From Methanoregula sp. UBA276 (GTDB lineage: Archaea; Halobacteriota; Methanomicrobia; Methanomicrobiales; Methanospirillaceae): a stretch of DNA of 27,019 nucleotides. The DNA lies in the NCBI GenBank assembly GCA_002508495.1, contig DANA01000058.1, positions 19,049-46,067 of the forward strand, written 5' to 3'. A program made the translations under genes and the position numbers. Every line of letters begins with the position of its first letter. The stretch's first letter is position 1. The notes under the pieces were generated by a model. The model had not been told where the DNA came from. It was given only the letters and a program-made list of their open reading frames with translations, and did not search any database. Below are positions 8,043-15,846 of this stretch, one piece after another.

Positions 8043-8812
8043 TTAAGGACCGGCCCGGGAATAACCGGGCCCGTGCCCGGCTGGCAGCAGGGACCCAGCC
8101 GTTCTCCGGCATATGCATGCCGGTGCAGCGGTTTTGAGGCGAATGGCAGATCCCCGGAGCGGAAGCTCTGGATTCTTCCGCTGCCAGTCCGGCGATGGTC
8201 CGGTATGATCACGATGCAGCATGACAGACAATGTTTCCAAAACCATGGAAGATGCAGATGGGGGCAGCCGTGCTCCCGCATTCAATGAAACGCAGGAAGA
8301 GAACACGGTGCCTGGCTCACCTGGCAATGCTCCCCAGAACGCGGAACTGGTATGGGCCCGGCAGCATGTGCCGGATGATCCGGCAAGCCTGCTCGTGGAA
8401 CGCAAGACAGAACTGATCGGGTGGGGAGTACCAGCCCGCAAGCGGGCGCAGTACCTCACGGAGGAGGTGATGGTGGAAATCCCTTCGTTCTCAATCTGCT
8501 CTATGAGCACTTCCCGCATGACCGACAAGGGTTCGATCGCGGTCACAGCACAGCCCCCACGCGCGAGCGGGATTGCAAAAGTGCCGGGGCCGGCACCGAT
8601 GTCAAGAACCCGTGAACCCGGAGGGATAGCCATCTTATCGAGCCGGGCAAGGGTCAGATTCCTGTTTTTTCCCATCCTTTCACGTAAACGGTCTGGACAT
8701 TCTTTTTACTCTCCCAGAACTGCCTGTTGTTGCCGTACTCCGGAACGGCACAGTGCGCCAGTTTGAGCTGCCGCCACCGCTCCTGCCATGGCCCTGCTGT
8801 TGTCCCTGTCAT
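8043..8812 (-). pseudogene. Frameshifted class I SAM-dependent methyltransferase remnant
   Basis: The N-terminal part reads in one frame from ATG 8812 (MTGTTAGPWQERWRQLKLAH... to VQTVYVKGWEK) and stops at a TGA just after an A6 run near 8667-8672. The next frame then continues with NLTLARLDKMAIPPGSRVLDIGAGPGTF-like sequence, which holds a perfect motif I (LDIGAGPG), as far as IENEGISTIT near 8450. Beyond that the frame loses any resemblance to a methyltransferase. A third frame (LREVLRPLAGWYSPPDQF...) has good GC3 but no recognised family, and it stops near 8310. So there are at least two disruptions and the C-terminal half is missing or replaced. A single sequencing error at the A-run could explain the first disruption but not the second. 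An alternative upstream start is ATG 8851. Confidence 0.7.
8052..8071 (-). terminator. GC hairpin at the end of the methyltransferase remnant
   Basis: GGCCCGG-gaataa-CCGGGCC forms a perfect 7-base stem at the 3' end of the remnant. No long T-run follows, so function as a terminator is only suggested by position. Confidence 0.35.
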
Positions 8813-8904
8813 AAAAAAACCTGTCACAACTCCGTTGTGCAGTACAATCATGGAATCCGTTGTTAATTAATTTTTGTTTATTTTACAAAAAATCAATATT
8901 TTCA

Positions 8905-8942
8905 GCATAACTTTAATAGGCACGGCCCCAACAAAAGGGTGA
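8905..8942 (+). promoter_or_regulatory. Promoter and ribosome binding site heading the plus-strand accessory locus
   Basis: An AT-rich tract ends in ACTTTAATAGG (TATA-like, about 8909-8919), and GGGTGA (8937-8942) lies six bases before ATG 8949. The spacing leaves room for a short leader. It is the first credible promoter upstream of the importer genes. Confidence 0.45.
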
Positions 8943-8948
8943 CAGATC

Positions 8949-9401
8949 ATGGGATCAGTTCACGATATCATGCAGACCTTTGCTTGCAGGGACCTCCATG
9001 CACGGTTCTCCGAATATGATGGATGGGTTTGGAGAGAACTCCCCCCCGGAAAAAACGGGAACGTGATGTTCCGCGTGACCCGGGGCAATTATTACCATCA
9101 GGAAGAGGCGATCCTTGCCGTATCGTTCGGCACCCGGCCCTCACATGAGACCATAGAGGAACTGCGTACAACTCCCGCAGGGCACAAGGCGCTCCGGTAT
9201 CTCCTCGTCCCGCATGGTGCCGATCTTCCGGACCTTGAGGAGGGGATCACTCCGCTCTGGATGGCAGCATTCGGGGTTGTCGACGGCAAACTGACCTGGA
9301 TTACCCGGAAGAACCATGCTGTACGCCATTCGGAAGAAGCGGGTGCTCATCATCCGGCCCGGTGCGTATCTGATTCACCCCTTGGTTGCCAATCCCCCTG
9401 A
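8949..9401 (+). CDS. Hypothetical protein at the head of the importer operon
   Basis: 150 residues with a strong ribosome binding site (GGGTGA, six bases upstream) and no family I recognise. There is no signal peptide or membrane segment, so it should be cytoplasmic. The central part looks like a compact alpha/beta domain (GNVMFRVTRGNYYHQEEAIL, then AVSFGTRPSHETIEELR and HKALRYLLVPHGADLP). The last 30 residues are His/Cys-containing (ITRKNHAVRHSEEAGAHHPA, then CVSDSPLGC) and look unstructured. It lies 42 bases before the permease on the same strand, so it is probably co-transcribed. A regulatory or ligand-handling role is only a guess from position. Confidence 0.65.
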   Translation: MGSVHDIMQTFACRDLHARFSEYDGWVWRELPPGKNGNVMFRVTRGNYYHQEEAILAVSFGTRPSHETIEELRTTPAGHKALRYLLVPHGADLPDLEEGITPLWMAAFGVVDGKLTWITRKNHAVRHSEEAGAHHPARCVSDSPLGCQSP

Positions 9402-9443
9402 AATGCCGCGCTATTGTTCTGATGATTTGAAGGTCATGGTATC

Positions 9444-10550
9444 ATGAGCGAGACACCTGCTGAGAGATCCGATGCACGCCGGGTGCTGTGCAAACGGGCA
9501 GGGCGGATATGGGACGTACTCTTTGTGCCCGCCGCAAAACCGGTGCTGATTTACTGCTTGCTCCCCGTCCTGATCTTTCTCTCGCTCTTCATCGGGCGAT
9601 ACGATGTCAACCCGGTACATGTTGTCCTGCTGCTGGCAGCCCCGGTGGTGAATTTGCTGCCGGAGAACGTTCTGCACATTTATCCGGTCTGGTCGGCAGC
9701 CGAGGCAAATGTCATCTACCAAATCCGGCTGCCCCGGGTCATCGCGGCGGTTCTTGTCGGGGCCGGCCTCTCGATGGCCGGTGCGGCCTACCAGGGGCTC
9801 TTCAAGAACCCCTTAGTCTCCCCCGATATCCTTGGCGTCGCCTCCGGTGCCGGGTTTGGCGCGGCCCTTGCCATCCTTTTGTCGTGGAACATGGCGATGA
9901 TCCAGATCTCGGCGTTCGCGTTCGGGATCCTTGCTGTAACGGTCACGTACCTTATCAGCCGGATGTACCGGACCACCCCCACGCTCGTCCTTGTCCTGTC
10001 CGGCATCATTGTCGGGGCATTTTTCACCGCGCTCATCTCGCTGACCAAGTACGTTGCCGACCCGTACGAGAAGCTGCCGGCCATCACGTTCTGGCTGATG
10101 GGGAGCCTCGCATCGGTACGGTACGAGGATATCGTGATGATCGTGCCGTTCTTCCTTGCCGCCGCCATCATCCTGCTCCTGATCCGCTGGCGGATCAACA
10201 TTCTTGCCGTTGGCGATGACGAGGCGAGGGCACTTGGGATCGACACGAAACGGATGGCGCAGACAATAATTGTCTGCTCCACCCTTATCACCGCGTCAGC
10301 AGTCTGTATCGCCGGGATCATTGGCTGGGTCGGCCTTGTTGTGCCGCACCTTGGCCGGATGCTGGTTGGCCCGGACTACACGAGACTCCTGCCGGTCTGC
10401 CTGCTCCTTGGGGCCTGCTACCTGCTCATCATCGACGATCTCGCCCGGATGCTCACGAATGCAGAGATCCCGCTGGGGATCCTTACGGCTATCATCGGGG
10501 CGCCGTTCTTTGCATACCTTCTTGGCCGGAGGTCAGTGGGATGGATATGA
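9444..10550 (+). CDS. FecCD/BtuC-type ABC transporter permease
   Basis: A 368-residue integral membrane permease of the iron-chelate/cobalamin importer family (type II ABC importers). Family segments are visible: IRLPRVIAAVLVGAGLSMAG, YQGLFKNPLVSPDILGVASG, FWLMGSLASVRYEDI, DDEARALGID, GIIGWVGLVVPHLGRMLVGP and AEIPLGILTAIIGAPFFAYL. It has the expected hydrophobic segments for about 10 helices, and an N-terminal cytoplasmic stretch of ~30 residues. AAGGT lies ~9 bases before ATG 9444. Its stop overlaps the start of the ATPase gene by 10 bases, so the two are coupled. Family members carry siderophores, haem, B12 or other metal chelates; the sequence does not single out one. Confidence 0.93.
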   Translation: MSETPAERSDARRVLCKRAGRIWDVLFVPAAKPVLIYCLLPVLIFLSLFIGRYDVNPVHVVLLLAAPVVNLLPENVLHIYPVWSAAEANVIYQIRLPRVIAAVLVGAGLSMAGAAYQGLFKNPLVSPDILGVASGAGFGAALAILLSWNMAMIQISAFAFGILAVTVTYLISRMYRTTPTLVLVLSGIIVGAFFTALISLTKYVADPYEKLPAITFWLMGSLASVRYEDIVMIVPFFLAAAIILLLIRWRINILAVGDDEARALGIDTKRMAQTIIVCSTLITASAVCIAGIIGWVGLVVPHLGRMLVGPDYTRLLPVCLLLGACYLLIIDDLARMLTNAEIPLGILTAIIGAPFFAYLLGRRSVGWI

Positions 10551-11398
10551 TCCTTGATGTCCGAAAGGCCGGGTTTCATTACGACCCGGTACGGACGATC
10601 TTTTCTGAAATTTCGTTCTCGCTTGCCGAAGAGGAGGTGCTCTGCATTCTCGGGCCAAACGGCATCGGCAAATCCACGCTGATACGGTGCCTTGCCAACC
10701 TCAACCCACTCTGCGCCGGTACAATCCAACTCCATGGTAACAACATCCGGTCCCTCCCCCACCGTGATGTGGCCAAGGTCATCGGGTACGTGCCGCAGGC
10801 CCACGAAATTGTCTTCCCGTTTCCGGTCCGGGATTTCGTCCTCATGGGTCGTGCCCCGCACCTCGGGCACTTTGCCTCGCCCGGGCGGGAGGACGGAGCA
10901 AAGGCTGATGCAGCTATCGACCTTGTCGGTATCCGGAAGATTGCCGACAAGCCGGTGAGCGCGATCAGCGGTGGGGAGTACCAGCTTGCCATGATTGCGC
11001 GGGCGCTGGCTCAGGAGCCTGAAGTACTGCTGCTCGATGAGCCGACATCGCACCTCGATTTCGGCAACCAAATCCGGGTGCTGGAGATCATCGACCGGCT
11101 TGCAACCGAAGGGCTCTCGGTGATCATGAGCTCGCATTTCCCCGACCATGCGTTCCTCACCTCCAACAATGTGGCGATCATGCAGCACGGCTCGTTCATG
11201 GCGTATGGTCTTGCCGAGGAGGTTGTCACGGAAGAGAACCTGAAGGAGACCTACGGGGTGGATGTCTCGATCTCCTACAGCCACACGGTCGATCGGCATG
11301 TCTGCGTTCCGCACCGGGCCGGCCCGTGCCGGTGCCACGGTCATCATGCAACAGCGTGTACCGGAAAAGGGGCCGTTTTCAAGGCATCAGTACGGTGA
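10541..11398 (+). CDS. FecE/BtuD-type ABC transporter ATP-binding protein with Cys/His-rich tail
   Basis: A 285-residue ATPase that powers the upstream permease. Walker A is GPNGIGKST (38-46), the Q-loop glutamine is near 86, the signature is the variant ISGGEYQLAMIARAL (142-), Walker B is EVLLLDEPTSHLD (161-) and the switch histidine is H199. The core ends near residue 245. The remaining ~40 residues form an unusual tail containing CVPHRAGPCRCHGHH and a further ATAC, with C255, C263, C265, C273 and several histidines, which could bind a metal. GGAGGT sits seven bases before ATG 10541, which overlaps the permease stop. A 79-base gap follows before the binding protein. Confidence 0.93.
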   Translation: MDMILDVRKAGFHYDPVRTIFSEISFSLAEEEVLCILGPNGIGKSTLIRCLANLNPLCAGTIQLHGNNIRSLPHRDVAKVIGYVPQAHEIVFPFPVRDFVLMGRAPHLGHFASPGREDGAKADAAIDLVGIRKIADKPVSAISGGEYQLAMIARALAQEPEVLLLDEPTSHLDFGNQIRVLEIIDRLATEGLSVIMSSHFPDHAFLTSNNVAIMQHGSFMAYGLAEEVVTEENLKETYGVDVSISYSHTVDRHVCVPHRAGPCRCHGHHATACTGKGAVFKASVR

Positions 11399-11477
11399 AC
11401 CTGAACGCCTCCAGTGCCGCAATCGTTGACCGGGCGGTGCGGGAGCAGGTGGGTAAAAAAAAGAATGGAGTGTCATC

Positions 11478-12575
11478 ATGGGAACAGAACAGAAACGAAA
11501 CGGGTTGAACAACACAACACGAATCCTGCTTGCAGGGATCATTCTCATTGGGGCAGCGATCGCGATTGCTGCGGTCGTGGCAATGCCCACAACCGCAGGC
11601 CAAACGAGTACGGACGGGACACGGATCATCACCGATATGGCCGGAAATACCGTCACCATTCCGGCAAACATCAGCCGCATCGCCATCACCTGCTGCGGCG
11701 GGGCAACGCACGAAGTGATGGTTCTTGGCGGGTCGGGTATGATCGTTGCCCAGCCGGCCAAGTGTGTCATGCCCCAGCTCAGAGTCATGCAGCCCCGGTT
11801 CGGGAACGTGACTGATGCCGGGTCTTTTGATGAGGTCAATGTCGAGGAGATCCTAACGCTCCGCCCTGACCTCGTGATAGCAAGCGTGACGTCAGAGAAA
11901 GGGAATGCGAAGATCCGCGAGAGCGGGATACCGGTCGTCACCGTTATGACCGGGCGCGGCAACATGAGCCTGATGAAACGGGAATTCGCCATGATTGGTG
12001 AAGTCCTTGGCAAAAAGAGCGATGCCGATGCCCTGCTCGCGTACTGGGATGAGAAACTCTCGCTTGTCCAGCAACGCGTCTCGCAGATTCCCTCAAATGA
12101 GAAAAAGCGTGTCTACTACATGCTCGGGAAGACGACGCACACCAACGGCGGTGCGTGGTGGGGACAGGAATATATCACCGCAGCCGGGGGAATCAACGTG
12201 GCAGAGGATCTCGGGACGAATCGCGACACTTCGTTGGAACAGGTGGTGAAATGGGACCCGGAGGTTATCATCATCAGCAGCAACGAGGGTACGTTCATTC
12301 CGGTCGGGGATGTCAGGAATAATGCCCAGCTGGGCAGCATCGCTGCGGTGAAAAACCACCAGCTCTATCCCTGCCCAATCGGATCCTTCTGGTGGGACCG
12401 GCCCTCGCCGGAAGCCCCGCTGGGCATCCTGTGGCTTGCCAAGACCCTGTACCCGGAGCAATTTTCTGATATTGACCTGAGAGCCGAGACACAGGAATTC
12501 TATCAGACCTTCTACCATTACGCGCTCACCGATACAGAGTACGAGGCGTTTCTCAATACCACGTCGCAGGGATGA
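11478..12575 (+). CDS. FecB-like substrate-binding protein (first copy)
   Basis: A 365-residue extracytoplasmic binding protein for the importer. A hydrophobic segment at residues ~15-36 is a signal peptide or membrane anchor; there is no lipobox cysteine. The mature part begins with GTRIITDMAGNTVTIPANIS, the usual first strand of FecB/BtuF proteins. Next come ITCCGGATHEV with an unusual vicinal pair C72-C73, and C96 in QPAKCVMP. Later segments are TLRPDLVIAS, RVYYMLGKTTHTNGGAWWGQ, EQVVKWDPEVIIIS and WLAKTLYPEQFSDIDL. The C-terminal helix region ends EFYQTFYHYAL. GGAG lies seven bases before the ATG. It resembles the second binding protein at 14741 and the C-terminal lobe of the radical SAM protein at 17214. 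Confidence 0.9.
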   Translation: MGTEQKRNGLNNTTRILLAGIILIGAAIAIAAVVAMPTTAGQTSTDGTRIITDMAGNTVTIPANISRIAITCCGGATHEVMVLGGSGMIVAQPAKCVMPQLRVMQPRFGNVTDAGSFDEVNVEEILTLRPDLVIASVTSEKGNAKIRESGIPVVTVMTGRGNMSLMKREFAMIGEVLGKKSDADALLAYWDEKLSLVQQRVSQIPSNEKKRVYYMLGKTTHTNGGAWWGQEYITAAGGINVAEDLGTNRDTSLEQVVKWDPEVIIISSNEGTFIPVGDVRNNAQLGSIAAVKNHQLYPCPIGSFWWDRPSPEAPLGILWLAKTLYPEQFSDIDLRAETQEFYQTFYHYALTDTEYEAFLNTTSQG

Positions 12576-12590
12576 CCGTGGTCAGGAAGG

Positions 12591-13682
12591 ATGAGTATCA
12601 TGATACCAGAAATCAGTGACATTGCGGTGGGGGAGGAGATCTCCGCCATCGACCGTATCGTTGACGGCTACAAGACCTACCAGGTGCTCCGGGCGGCACT
12701 CTCGCTTGGCCTTTTTGACTGGCTGGACGAGCACGGCCCAGCGACCCGGGAGGAGATCGGGAGTGCACTGTCGATCAATGGCATGTTCACCCGGAGCCTT
12801 TTCCAGACCCTTGCTGAACTTGGTCTTCTCGCGCAAAAGGACGATGGGTTTTCCAACAATGAGACAGCAGGCCGCCTTCTCGTGAAACGAAGCGCAGCAT
12901 ACCAGGGGGACTGGATCCTGAATGCATCGGACGAGCAGGGTCAGTGGAGCCATCTTGAGGACACTCTCGCCCAGACGGTCCCGAAGAACACCGGTTTTTC
13001 AGCTGGCCCTGGCCCACAGTTCCTCCAGGCCCTTGCCGAGCGGACCCTCCGCGGGGAAGTGCAGGACGTGACGAAGATCCTTTCCGCATGGGACGGGTTT
13101 GACACGGCTACGAAGCTCCTGGATATCGGGGGAGGACACGCGCTTTATGCCATCGCCGCCTGCCAGAAGAATCCAAAGCTCCATGCGGTCGTCTTCGACA
13201 AGCCCCACGTTACCGGGATCACCGAAGAATTTATCCGCGCCTATGGCATGGAGGACCGGATCACGGTCCGGGGCGGGGACATCGTCACTGACGATCCCGG
13301 CAGCGGGTACGATATCGTGATGATCTCCCACCTGCTCTACAAGTTCCGGGCGGATCTTCCCGCGATCTTCGGCAAGGTTGCCACCGGCCTGAGGCCGGGG
13401 GGGCTCTTTGTCTCCAACCACTGGTTCTGCGGGCCGGTCTGTGGGGAAGGATCGGCGGGAATAAGCGAGCTCGATCGTTCGATCCACAGTTACGGGCACC
13501 CGCTCTGCCACCCGGAAAATTTTGCCAGCGGCATGTTTTCGAAAGGGCTTGTCGTGACAAAGAAAACAACCGTCCGGAGCAATTTCGGGCAGTCCCATGT
13601 CCATGTTGCAGAGAAGGTACCAGAACACAAAAGCCAGGTCCCTGAGTACAAAGGATCGTGCGGGTGTGAATCGTGCCGGTGA
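12591..13682 (+). CDS. O-methyltransferase family 2-like SAM methyltransferase with Cys tail
   Basis: A 363-residue two-domain methyltransferase. Residues ~15-100 are a winged-helix dimerisation domain (YQVLRAALSLGLFDWLDEHG, TREEIGSALSI, SLFQTLAELGLLAQKDDGF). Residues ~170-340 are the SAM-binding Rossmann domain with motif I LLDIGGGHALYAIA (176-), an acidic loop FDKPHV, and RVL-like LRPGGLFVSNHW. Relatives methylate hydroxyls of small molecules such as plant phenolics or bacterial carotenoids and antibiotics. The segment WFCGPVCGEG and the end GSCGCESCR (C357, C359, C362) are unusual additions that could bind metal. ATG 12591 is taken; ATG 12600 (MIPEIS) has slightly better spacing from AGGAAGG. 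The stop overlaps the next gene by 10 bases. Confidence 0.85.
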   Translation: MSIMIPEISDIAVGEEISAIDRIVDGYKTYQVLRAALSLGLFDWLDEHGPATREEIGSALSINGMFTRSLFQTLAELGLLAQKDDGFSNNETAGRLLVKRSAAYQGDWILNASDEQGQWSHLEDTLAQTVPKNTGFSAGPGPQFLQALAERTLRGEVQDVTKILSAWDGFDTATKLLDIGGGHALYAIAACQKNPKLHAVVFDKPHVTGITEEFIRAYGMEDRITVRGGDIVTDDPGSGYDIVMISHLLYKFRADLPAIFGKVATGLRPGGLFVSNHWFCGPVCGEGSAGISELDRSIHSYGHPLCHPENFASGMFSKGLVVTKKTTVRSNFGQSHVHVAEKVPEHKSQVPEYKGSCGCESCR

Positions 13683-14569
13683 AGGCGGCTACCGGCACAG
13701 GTGCCGGTATTCCCGTAAAAAGCCCGTCATTCGGGAACGGGGCCATCCTCCGGGAGACAATTGCAGAGATACGATCCCGGTTCGGGGACGCGCTTGCCGG
13801 CATATCGGTCGAGCGGGTCGTCATCGGGATCTTTTTTACCGGTGTCAAACTGAGTAACGGGCACGGGGGTCTCTGCTTCACGCCGATAAAAGAGATACCG
13901 GAAGCGGTATGCTGCCCGAGTTCACTGCGGGCTTCTCCCTGGACCGGAAAGTTCCATGGCAGGCCGGTCGAGGATTTCTTATCAACGGTTTTCGACAAGA
14001 GCCCGATCAAGCGGGCGATTGGTATCGCGGTCGTCAATGCACTCTCCGCGTCCTGCTGGGAGCAGGATCCTCCACGGGATTATTCTCTCGAACGCGGATC
14101 CGATGCGCTCGATACCGTCAAGATCCCGGACGAAGCAGAGGTTGTTGTTGTCGGGGCTCTGGTACCTATCCTGAAACGGCTCAAGCAGCGCGAGAAACCG
14201 TATGCCGTCATCGAGATGGACCCCCGGACCCTCAAGCCCGATGAGCTGCCGTTCTGGGTGCCGGTTGAGCGGACGGCAGAAGTCGTGGCGAAAGCCGATC
14301 TGCTGGTCATCACCGGGACATCGATCCTGTTCCACTCGTTAGAACCGATCCTTGCCGCTGCGAAGCCCGGAACACAGGTTGTCGTAGTCGGGCCGACGGC
14401 GAGCATGTTGCCAGCGGCATTCTTCCGCAGGGGAGTTTCTGTTATTGGGGGAGATCTTGTGACCCGTCCGGACGCTCTTCTGGATATTCTGAGCGAAGGC
14501 GGTTCCGGGTATCATTTCTTTGGCAAATCGGCGGACCGTATCATTATCCGCCACCAAAGATCTGCCTGA
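13673..14569 (+). CDS. DUF4213/DUF364 protein (putative heavy-metal-binding Rossmann-like protein)
   Basis: 298 residues from GTG 13673, overlapping the methyltransferase gene by 10 bases. The N-terminal half matches DUF4213 (ILRETIAEIRSRFGDAL, VIGIFFTGVKLSNGHGGLCF, then EIPEAVCCPSSLRASPWTGK). The C-terminal half matches DUF364: AEVVVVGALVPILKRLK, ADLLVITGTSILFHSLEPIL, TQVVVVGPTASMLPAAFFRR and GVSVIGGDLVTRPDALLDIL. The family is described as possibly chelating heavy metals on the basis of structure; its reaction is unknown. Members often sit beside FecBCD-type importers. The C110-C111 region (AVCCP) and the glycine-rich HGG segment are candidate ligand contacts. Position and coupling suggest it handles the imported compound in the cytoplasm. 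Confidence 0.88.
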   Translation: MPVKAATGTGAGIPVKSPSFGNGAILRETIAEIRSRFGDALAGISVERVVIGIFFTGVKLSNGHGGLCFTPIKEIPEAVCCPSSLRASPWTGKFHGRPVEDFLSTVFDKSPIKRAIGIAVVNALSASCWEQDPPRDYSLERGSDALDTVKIPDEAEVVVVGALVPILKRLKQREKPYAVIEMDPRTLKPDELPFWVPVERTAEVVAKADLLVITGTSILFHSLEPILAAAKPGTQVVVVGPTASMLPAAFFRRGVSVIGGDLVTRPDALLDILSEGGSGYHFFGKSADRIIIRHQRSA

Positions 14570-14586
14570 TCCTTTGGCACAAAGAA

Positions 14587-14599
14587 TTAGTTAAACTAA
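14587..14599. promoter_or_regulatory. Palindrome TTAGTTAAACTAA upstream of the second binding protein
   Basis: A perfect 13-base palindrome (TTAGTT-a-AACTAA) 18 bases after the DUF364 stop and just upstream of an AT-rich promoter-like stretch (TTTACTTTTAAAC, and TTTATTTAT at 14635-14643). Its TTAG...CTAA arms recall DtxR/MntR/IdeR-family iron or manganese repressor sites, though it is shorter than the classic site. ATTAGTTAAA recurs at 21936-21945 upstream of the Mo/W binding protein. Confidence 0.4.
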
Positions 14600-14740
14600 A
14601 AAAATTTACTTTTAAACAAAATTAAATGAAAATGTTTATTTATCCGGGTGATTGACGATATAACGGAAATCTTACCGTGGACCTATCGGATGCGGCCACG
14701 AACGCCCCCCTGCCTATGTCCTGGTAAGACAATTGAGTGG

Positions 14741-15841
14741 ATGAACATGCGTAATAAATCCGTTATCCTGTTTGCTCTTGCATCTCTTCTCATCTGTATC
14801 TCGGTCATACTACCGGGATGCACAACGGCACAGCCTGCATTCCAGACTCCAGCGGACACACGGACCATCACGGATATGGTGAACCGGACCCTGGAAATTC
14901 CGCAACCGATCACTCGCGTCCTTAGTACCGCCCCGCCGACAACCATCGCGGTGTTTGTGCTTGCCCCGGACAAGCTGATTGGCGTCAATTTTGAACCCAA
15001 CAAACAGAACGGGAACGTGTACATGCCGGAAAAATACCGGGCACTGCCCAATGTCGGCGGCTGGTTCGGCAAAACGACCGGCAACTTCGAGACGTTCATT
15101 GAAATGGATCCCGATATCATCATTGATGGCGATGTCGGTGTTGGCAATTTTGTGGCAACCCTTGAGGAGCGCCAGAAAAAGTTCGGTGCAATTTCCAGTG
15201 TCGGTGTTCTTGATGCCCGGACCGCCACCCAGTATGATAACTCAATCCGTTTCCTCGGGGATCTTCTCGGAGCTGAAGAACAGGCGGCATCGCTCTCGGA
15301 GTTTTACAACCGGGTCCTGTCAATTGTGACTTCGCGTGTTGCGACGATCCCAACGAGCGAGAAAGTACGGGTCTATTATGCGGAAGGTCCAAAAGGGCTC
15401 CTGACCGATCCGACCGGGTCGATGCACTCGGAACTGATCGAGTTGGCCGGAGGGATCAATGTTGCCGACTGCGCCATCACGCCTGGCATGGGCCAGACAC
15501 CGGTATCCATGGAGCAGGTCACACGATGGAACCCCGGGGTAATCATTGTCGGCGACCCGACCTTCTACGCCGCTGTTTACAGCGATCCGCTCTGGAAAGA
15601 TATCCCGGCGGTGAAGGACCACCGGGTCTATCTCGTCCCTCAATCGCCGTTCCCGTGGTTCGACCGTCCGCCCGGTGTCAACCGGATTATCGGTATCCCG
15701 TGGACGGCAAAGGTCCTGTACCCGGAGATGTTCAGCGACCTCGACATGCCGGCGCTCACCAGAGAATTTTACCAGAAATTCTACCACTACGATCTCTCGG
15801 ACAGTGACGTTGAGAGCCTGCTTGACCCCTCGCTGAGGTGA
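14741..15841 (+). CDS. FecB-like substrate-binding lipoprotein (second copy)
   Basis: From ATG 14741 it is 366 residues; ATG 14747 is equally possible, and longer in-frame readings (GTG 14648) would bury the signal peptide. Residues 1-27 are a lipoprotein signal (FALASLLICISVILPGC), with C27 the likely lipidated residue. The mature protein starts with TRTITDMVNRTLEIPQPITRV and continues through ETFIEMDPDIIIDGDV, KVRVYYAEGPKGLL, IELAGGINVADCAI, EQVTRWNPGVIIVG and the C-terminal AKVLYPEMFSDLDMPALTRE and FYQKFYHYDL. It belongs to the same family as the protein at 11478 but is clearly divergent and lacks its CC pair. It has its own promoter region after a 171-base gap. It could serve the same permease with a different ligand form, or another importer. 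Confidence 0.9.
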   Translation: MNMRNKSVILFALASLLICISVILPGCTTAQPAFQTPADTRTITDMVNRTLEIPQPITRVLSTAPPTTIAVFVLAPDKLIGVNFEPNKQNGNVYMPEKYRALPNVGGWFGKTTGNFETFIEMDPDIIIDGDVGVGNFVATLEERQKKFGAISSVGVLDARTATQYDNSIRFLGDLLGAEEQAASLSEFYNRVLSIVTSRVATIPTSEKVRVYYAEGPKGLLTDPTGSMHSELIELAGGINVADCAITPGMGQTPVSMEQVTRWNPGVIIVGDPTFYAAVYSDPLWKDIPAVKDHRVYLVPQSPFPWFDRPPGVNRIIGIPWTAKVLYPEMFSDLDMPALTREFYQKFYHYDLSDSDVESLLDPSLR

Positions 15842-15846
15842 CTGGA

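Noticed and set aside
7758..8288. Plus-strand open frame across the gene-poor region
   Set aside because: No family similarity, no ribosome binding site, poor residue composition, and it overlaps the recognisable methyltransferase remnant on the other strand.
8221..8766. Plus-strand open frame opposite the methyltransferase remnant
   Set aside because: The minus strand of the same bases encodes a clear SAM motif I; the plus frame is a shadow without domain similarity.
14648..14740. Upstream extension of the second binding lipoprotein
   Set aside because: The extension from GTG 14648 is basic and Pro-rich, lies before a clean lipoprotein signal peptide, and would prevent normal export.
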